From Arthrobacter mangrovi (GTDB lineage: Bacteria; Actinomycetota; Actinomycetes; Actinomycetales; Micrococcaceae), in the NCBI RefSeq assembly GCF_026011795.1, contig NZ_BRVS01000027.1, positions 1 through 64,000 on the forward strand: 64,000 nt of DNA, given 5' to 3'. Shown here in pieces: positions 60,737-64,000 of this stretch. Positions within the stretch are counted from its first letter, which is position 1; every line of letters starts with the position of its first letter. Below the pieces are notes generated by a model. The model worked only from the letters and a program-made list of their open reading frames with translations, searched no databases and was not told the DNA's origin. A program made the position numbers and the translations under genes.

Positions 60737-61690
60737 CTATTCATCCTCCTTGGTCTTCACGACGGCATCGAGCTCACCGCTGGTGGCGGGGTTGGCCACG
60801 ATCTGCTCGGCAGTGAACGCCTCGTTCTGGGCCCCGTACTCAGCAAGGATCTCGTCGTAGCGGCCGCTCTCGACGACCTCCCTCAGGCCTGCGCGAACGG
60901 CCTCGACCAGTTCCTTATCGCCCTTGCTGAGGGCGATAGCCTGGGCGCCGCCCAAGAGTTCGACATCAGAGACCGTAAACGTCTTGCCGCCGTTGACCTG
61001 CGCGGCTACGTAGCGCAGAGGGACAGTGATCCCGGAGAATACGTCGACCTTGCCTGAACGCAGCTGCGTTTGGCCGGCCGCCGCATCGTCGAAGTATGAC
61101 GTCTGGGGACGCTCCTTGTCACCGGCCGCGCAATCATCGGCGACCTTCTCGAGGAGGGCCTGGATGGTGCCACCGCGCACTGTGGCCAGGTGGCGTCCGC
61201 ACAGGTCCTCGACCGTCTCGATAGGCTCGGCGTCCGCCAACGTCATGAAGCCGGTGGAGTTCTTCATGAAGGAAACCATCTCCATGGTCTCCTCGCGCTC
61301 CTCAGTGGCTGTCATCAAGGTCCAGACGCCGTCGACCCGGTCGGCTTCCAGCGCGGGGACGAGCCCGGGGAAGGACATCGGCTCGAAGGCAACTTCGACG
61401 CCCATCACGGCGCCAAGTTCCTTGCCCAGGTCGGGAACCATGCCGACGATTTCCTCGGCGGGCTTCATTGTGAAGGGCGCGTTGTTGGCCGTCGTGCCAA
61501 ATACCAGCTTGCCGTCCTCGCGGACTTGCTCCGGCAGGAGCGCGCGGGCTTCCTCGTCGATGGCGAGGGTTGTCTGGGGCGGAGCGTCGGCGGCCGCGGG
61601 GCCGTCGCCTGCGCCGCATCCAGTCAGTGCCAGTACGGCGGCTCCGGCCACGGCGATGAACGCGAGTCCCGTATGAGGTGTATTCAGCAT
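60737..61690 (-). CDS. ABC transporter substrate-binding lipoprotein
   Basis: 317 residues from ATG 61690, with GGGAG upstream. Signal peptide with lipobox LTGC, then a type 3 solute-binding fold (GKLVFGTTANNAPF, GMVPDLGKELGAVMGVEVAF, GRHLATVRGGTIQALLEKV). Binding proteins of this family take amino acids and many other small polar compounds. Coupling to an arylsulfatase suggests a sulfate-ester or sulfated amino-compound ligand; this is inference. Confidence 0.85.
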   Translation of the reverse strand: MLNTPHTGLAFIAVAGAAVLALTGCGAGDGPAAADAPPQTTLAIDEEARALLPEQVREDGKLVFGTTANNAPFTMKPAEEIVGMVPDLGKELGAVMGVEVAFEPMSFPGLVPALEADRVDGVWTLMTATEEREETMEMVSFMKNSTGFMTLADAEPIETVEDLCGRHLATVRGGTIQALLEKVADDCAAGDKERPQTSYFDDAAAGQTQLRSGKVDVFSGITVPLRYVAAQVNGGKTFTVSDVELLGGAQAIALSKGDKELVEAVRAGLREVVESGRYDEILAEYGAQNEAFTAEQIVANPATSGELDAVVKTKEDE

Positions 61691-61998
61691 GATGCTCCCC
61701 AAGTTGGTGGCCCCTCAGGGCCGTGAAAGTTCGTTATGTGGAATTTAAGAAGAGGCCTGCCTTAGCGGCCTCTGGTTTCAGCCACGCTCCATTGTGACCC
61801 ACCACACCTTACGGGTGCAAGAAGACGCCGAACATGACCTTCGAAAGGTATCCCTGGAGTAAGCCCGCGGAACAAATTCAATAGTCCGCTAAATGGACTT
61901 AAGACGATGGCTCAAGCCCGGCAGCTGCCCTTGTCTCGCGGTAAGGTGATCTCGAGGGGCGGACGGCGGCGGCGCCGCTGTCCGCCCCAGAGCCCGCT
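61691..61998. terminator. Intergenic region with two hairpins between modules E and F
   Basis: Near the aldehyde dehydrogenase end, GGGGCGGAC (61956-61964) pairs with GTCCGCCCC (61980-61988) with an inner GCGGC/GCCGC extension: a strong terminator for the minus-strand gene ending at 61999. Closer to the binding-protein gene, AGAGGCC (61751-61757) pairs with GGCCTCT (61767-61773), in what is probably that operon's leader. No coding frame is convincing. Confidence 0.6.
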
Positions 61999-63498
61999 CT
62001 AGAAGGGGAACTGCAGCGGCGTCTGCTGCACACCGATCCAGTGATCGGTGGTGAACTCCTCAATGGCCCAGTCGCCGTTGAAGCGGCCGAGGCCGGAGTT
62101 CTTCTCGCCACCGAACATCACATGCGGCTCGTCATTGACGGTAATGTCGTTGACGTGGGTCATGCCGGCCTTGATGCCGCGGGCGAAGCGCACCCCCTTC
62201 TCAAGGTCGGTGGTGAATACCGCACTGGAAAGCCCGAACTCCGTATCGTTCGCCAATTCCAGCGCGTGCGCCTCGTCCTCGGCCCTCACGATGCCCACTA
62301 CGGGTCCGAAGATCTCCTCACGAAACAGCTCCATTTCCGGCGTGACGTCGGCGAACACGTGCGGGGCGACAACACGGCCCTCTACCGGTCCGGCATGGAC
62401 CTCGCGTGCACCCTCGGCCCGGGCGCGCTCGATCTTCCCGGTCACCGAGGCCAGCTGGGAATCGTTGATGATTGGGCCCACCACGTTCGCCTGGTCAGCC
62501 ACGTCACCGAATGGGATGGTTGCCACGTGTGCAGCGAAACGCTCGACGAACTCGCCGTAGACCGGGGCCTCGACGATGATCCGGTTCACCGCCATGCAGA
62601 TCTGCCCCTGGTGCAGGAACTTGCCCATCGCCGCGGCACGGACAGCCTGGTCCAGGTCAGCGTCTGCGAGCACCACCAGCGGGGCGTTGCCACCGAGCTC
62701 GAGTGCCACGCGCTTCATATGTTTCCCTCCGACGGCGAGCTTCCCGACATTCTGGCCCACAGGGGTCGAACCGGTGAAGGACACGAATGACGGCACCGGG
62801 CTCGCCACAAAATGGTCCCCGATCTCGGCCCCGGAGCCGACGACGACGTTCAGCACCCCGGCCGGCAGGCCGGCTTCCTCGAACACCTTGGCCAGCAGCA
62901 GGCCTCCGGTCAGCGGAGTATCGGAAGCGGGCTTGAGCACAACGGCGTTACCTAAGGCCAGCGCAGGCGCCACCGAGCGCTGGGAGAGCAGCAGCGGGAA
63001 GTTCCACGGGCTGATCACTCCGACGACGCCGACCGGCTCGCGGTACACACGGTTCTCCTTGCCCGGTGAGTTCGACGGCGCAATCCGCCCATGCACACGT
63101 GACGGGAACGTGGCAGCCTCCCGGGGTGCGGCGATCGCCGCCCCGACCTCCGCTGCCGCCTTCAGCGCGGAGGAACCCGACTCCGCCGAGAGCAACTCCG
63201 CAACCTGCTCGCGGTTCGCTTCAAGGTAGTCCGCAGCCGCAGAGAGCACGGCTGCGCGTTCCGCCGGGGTTTTCGCAGCCCAGGCCGGCTGTGCGGCGGC
63301 TGCTGCCGCATAAGCATCGTCCACGTCTTCGACGGAAGCCTGGCGGATGATGGCCAGCTCCGCGTCGTCGAATGGGTTGGTGGTGGTCAGGCTGTTCTCC
63401 GACCGGCCCTCCCGCCAGCCGACAATGTGGATGCGATGCGGGATCTCGGCTGCGAAGGACGGGGCGGCGGATGTCGGCGAGGTCGTGGTGACTGTCAT
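61999..63498 (-). CDS. Benzaldehyde-dehydrogenase-like NAD(P) aldehyde dehydrogenase
   Basis: 499 residues. Asn166 (SPWNFP), Glu267 ([10 protein letters not shown]) and Cys301 ([12 protein letters not shown]) form the active site. The GQICMAVNR version and [16 protein letters not shown] are typical of the benzaldehyde/vanillin dehydrogenase group. It lies 25 bases after an aryl-alcohol-dehydrogenase-like gene on the same strand; together they would turn an aromatic alcohol into the acid. Strong terminator after it. Confidence 0.85.
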   Translation of the reverse strand: MTVTTTSPTSAAPSFAAEIPHRIHIVGWREGRSENSLTTTNPFDDAELAIIRQASVEDVDDAYAAAAAAQPAWAAKTPAERAAVLSAAADYLEANREQVAELLSAESGSSALKAAAEVGAAIAAPREAATFPSRVHGRIAPSNSPGKENRVYREPVGVVGVISPWNFPLLLSQRSVAPALALGNAVVLKPASDTPLTGGLLLAKVFEEAGLPAGVLNVVVGSGAEIGDHFVASPVPSFVSFTGSTPVGQNVGKLAVGGKHMKRVALELGGNAPLVVLADADLDQAVRAAAMGKFLHQGQICMAVNRIIVEAPVYGEFVERFAAHVATIPFGDVADQANVVGPIINDSQLASVTGKIERARAEGAREVHAGPVEGRVVAPHVFADVTPEMELFREEIFGPVVGIVRAEDEAHALELANDTEFGLSSAVFTTDLEKGVRFARGIKAGMTHVNDITVNDEPHVMFGGEKNSGLGRFNGDWAIEEFTTDHWIGVQQTPLQFPF

Positions 63499-63523
63499 GG
63501 GTGTTTCCTCCGTGGTGGGCAGG

Positions 63524-64000
63524 TCAGGCGATTTTCAGGACGGCCTTGATGGTTTCGCCGGTTTTGGCCTCGGCGATGGCCTGATCAAGCTGGTCGAAGG
63601 CGTAGAACTTAACGAGCTTGTCGAAGGGGAACCGCCCCTGGCGGTAGAGGCTGATGAGCGCCGGGATCAGCTCCTGGGAGGTCTTGGAGCCGCCCAGGGT
63701 GCCGATGATGCGTTGGCCCCACAGTGTGCGCAGGTGGTCCAGTGTGAAGCTGGCCTGGGCCGGGGCGCCGCCGATGAGGATCAGCGTGCCGAGCATGCCC
63801 ACGGCCTCGGCGGCCTTCTCGATGACCTTGATGACTCCGGTGCAGTCCAGCACGTAGTCGGCGGGGCCGCCGCAGATACGCAGAATCTCCTCAACGGGGT
63901 CGGCGCTGCCGGAGTTGACAATGTGCGTGGCTCCCAGCTCCCGGGCGAGCTCCAGCCGCGAATCATGAAGATCTACGGCGATGATGGTGGCGGCCGGGGT
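63524..64000 (-). CDS. Zn alcohol dehydrogenase, aryl-alcohol type, 5' end outside window
   Basis: C-terminal 158 residues only. The Rossmann half continues from the edge ([35 protein letters not shown]) to the end ([20 protein letters not shown]), typical of the MDR superfamily including benzyl alcohol dehydrogenase (XylB). The zinc ligands are outside the window. Pairing with the benzaldehyde-type dehydrogenase supports an aryl alcohol substrate. Confidence 0.8.
   Translation of the reverse strand, partial: TPAATIIAVDLHDSRLELARELGATHIVNSGSADPVEEILRICGGPADYVLDCTGVIKVIEKAAEAVGMLGTLILIGGAPAQASFTLDHLRTLWGQRIIGTLGGSKTSQELIPALISLYRQGRFPFDKLVKFYAFDQLDQAIAEAKTGETIKAVLKIA

Overview
The window is high-GC actinobacterial DNA, most likely a catabolic plasmid or integrated conjugative element of an Arthrobacter-like soil bacterium (Micrococcaceae). 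This rests on a primase-type plasmid replication initiator, an actinobacterial-type conjugation operon (SCO6880 family, VirB4-like and VirD4-like ATPases, DUF4913), PaaX, MHS and mycothiol-style dehydrogenase families, and GTG/TTG starts with good ribosome binding sites. I see no tRNA, rRNA, CRISPR array, transposase or recognisable insertion sequence.

Backbone (1-17.5 kb). A partial Pro-rich C-terminus enters from the left. It is followed by a replication initiator (327-2180, minus), a ribbon-helix-helix regulator with a hairpin terminator and a palindromic operator, and a small unknown gene. Next comes a four-gene cassette: ImmA/IrrE protease, MAB_1171c-like membrane protein, degenerate PAP2-like membrane protein and Xre-type regulator. 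It is bracketed by two closely related 25-bp palindromes. A divergent winged-helix regulator with its own palindrome then precedes an eleven-gene, largely overlapping conjugative type IV secretion operon (6099-17486).

Catabolic cargo (17.6-64 kb) is built of separate modules. A: MHS transporter, M20 amidohydrolase, two double-length Lrp regulators, a metal-dependent amidohydrolase and an AbgT transporter (17.7-25.5 kb), probably for an N-acyl or amide compound. B: an unusual MerR-GAF-LuxR regulator followed by two aldehyde dehydrogenases, a Zn alcohol dehydrogenase, an amine oxidase fused to a cupin, a 49-residue membrane peptide, an NCS1 permease and a second FAD amine oxidase (25.9-36.6 kb), which looks like amine/polyamine catabolism. 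C: PaaX, NTF2-like protein, carboxylesterase, two-component flavin monooxygenase with its reductase, cupin, MHS transporter and DUF3237 protein (37.8-45.3 kb). D: hotdog thioesterase, PaaX, Rid protein, FAH-family hydrolase, cupin, TesB thioesterase, 2-aminobenzoate-CoA-ligase-like enzyme and a fused salicylyl/2-aminobenzoyl-CoA monooxygenase-reductase (46.4-55.2 kb). This could be an anthranilate or salicylate route that goes through CoA activation, 5-hydroxylation, thioester release and ring opening. E: arylsulfatase with a polar-amino-acid-type ABC transporter (56.7-61.7 kb). F: benzaldehyde-dehydrogenase-like and aryl-alcohol-dehydrogenase-like genes running off the right edge.

The junctions between modules B/C, C/D and D/E hold small backbone-like genes in various states of decay: two copies of a two-gene small-protein unit, and an intact plus a broken copy of the same Phd/RelE toxin-antitoxin pair. 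These scars suggest that the cargo was assembled stepwise. All functions are inferred by reading the protein sequences; no database search was run.
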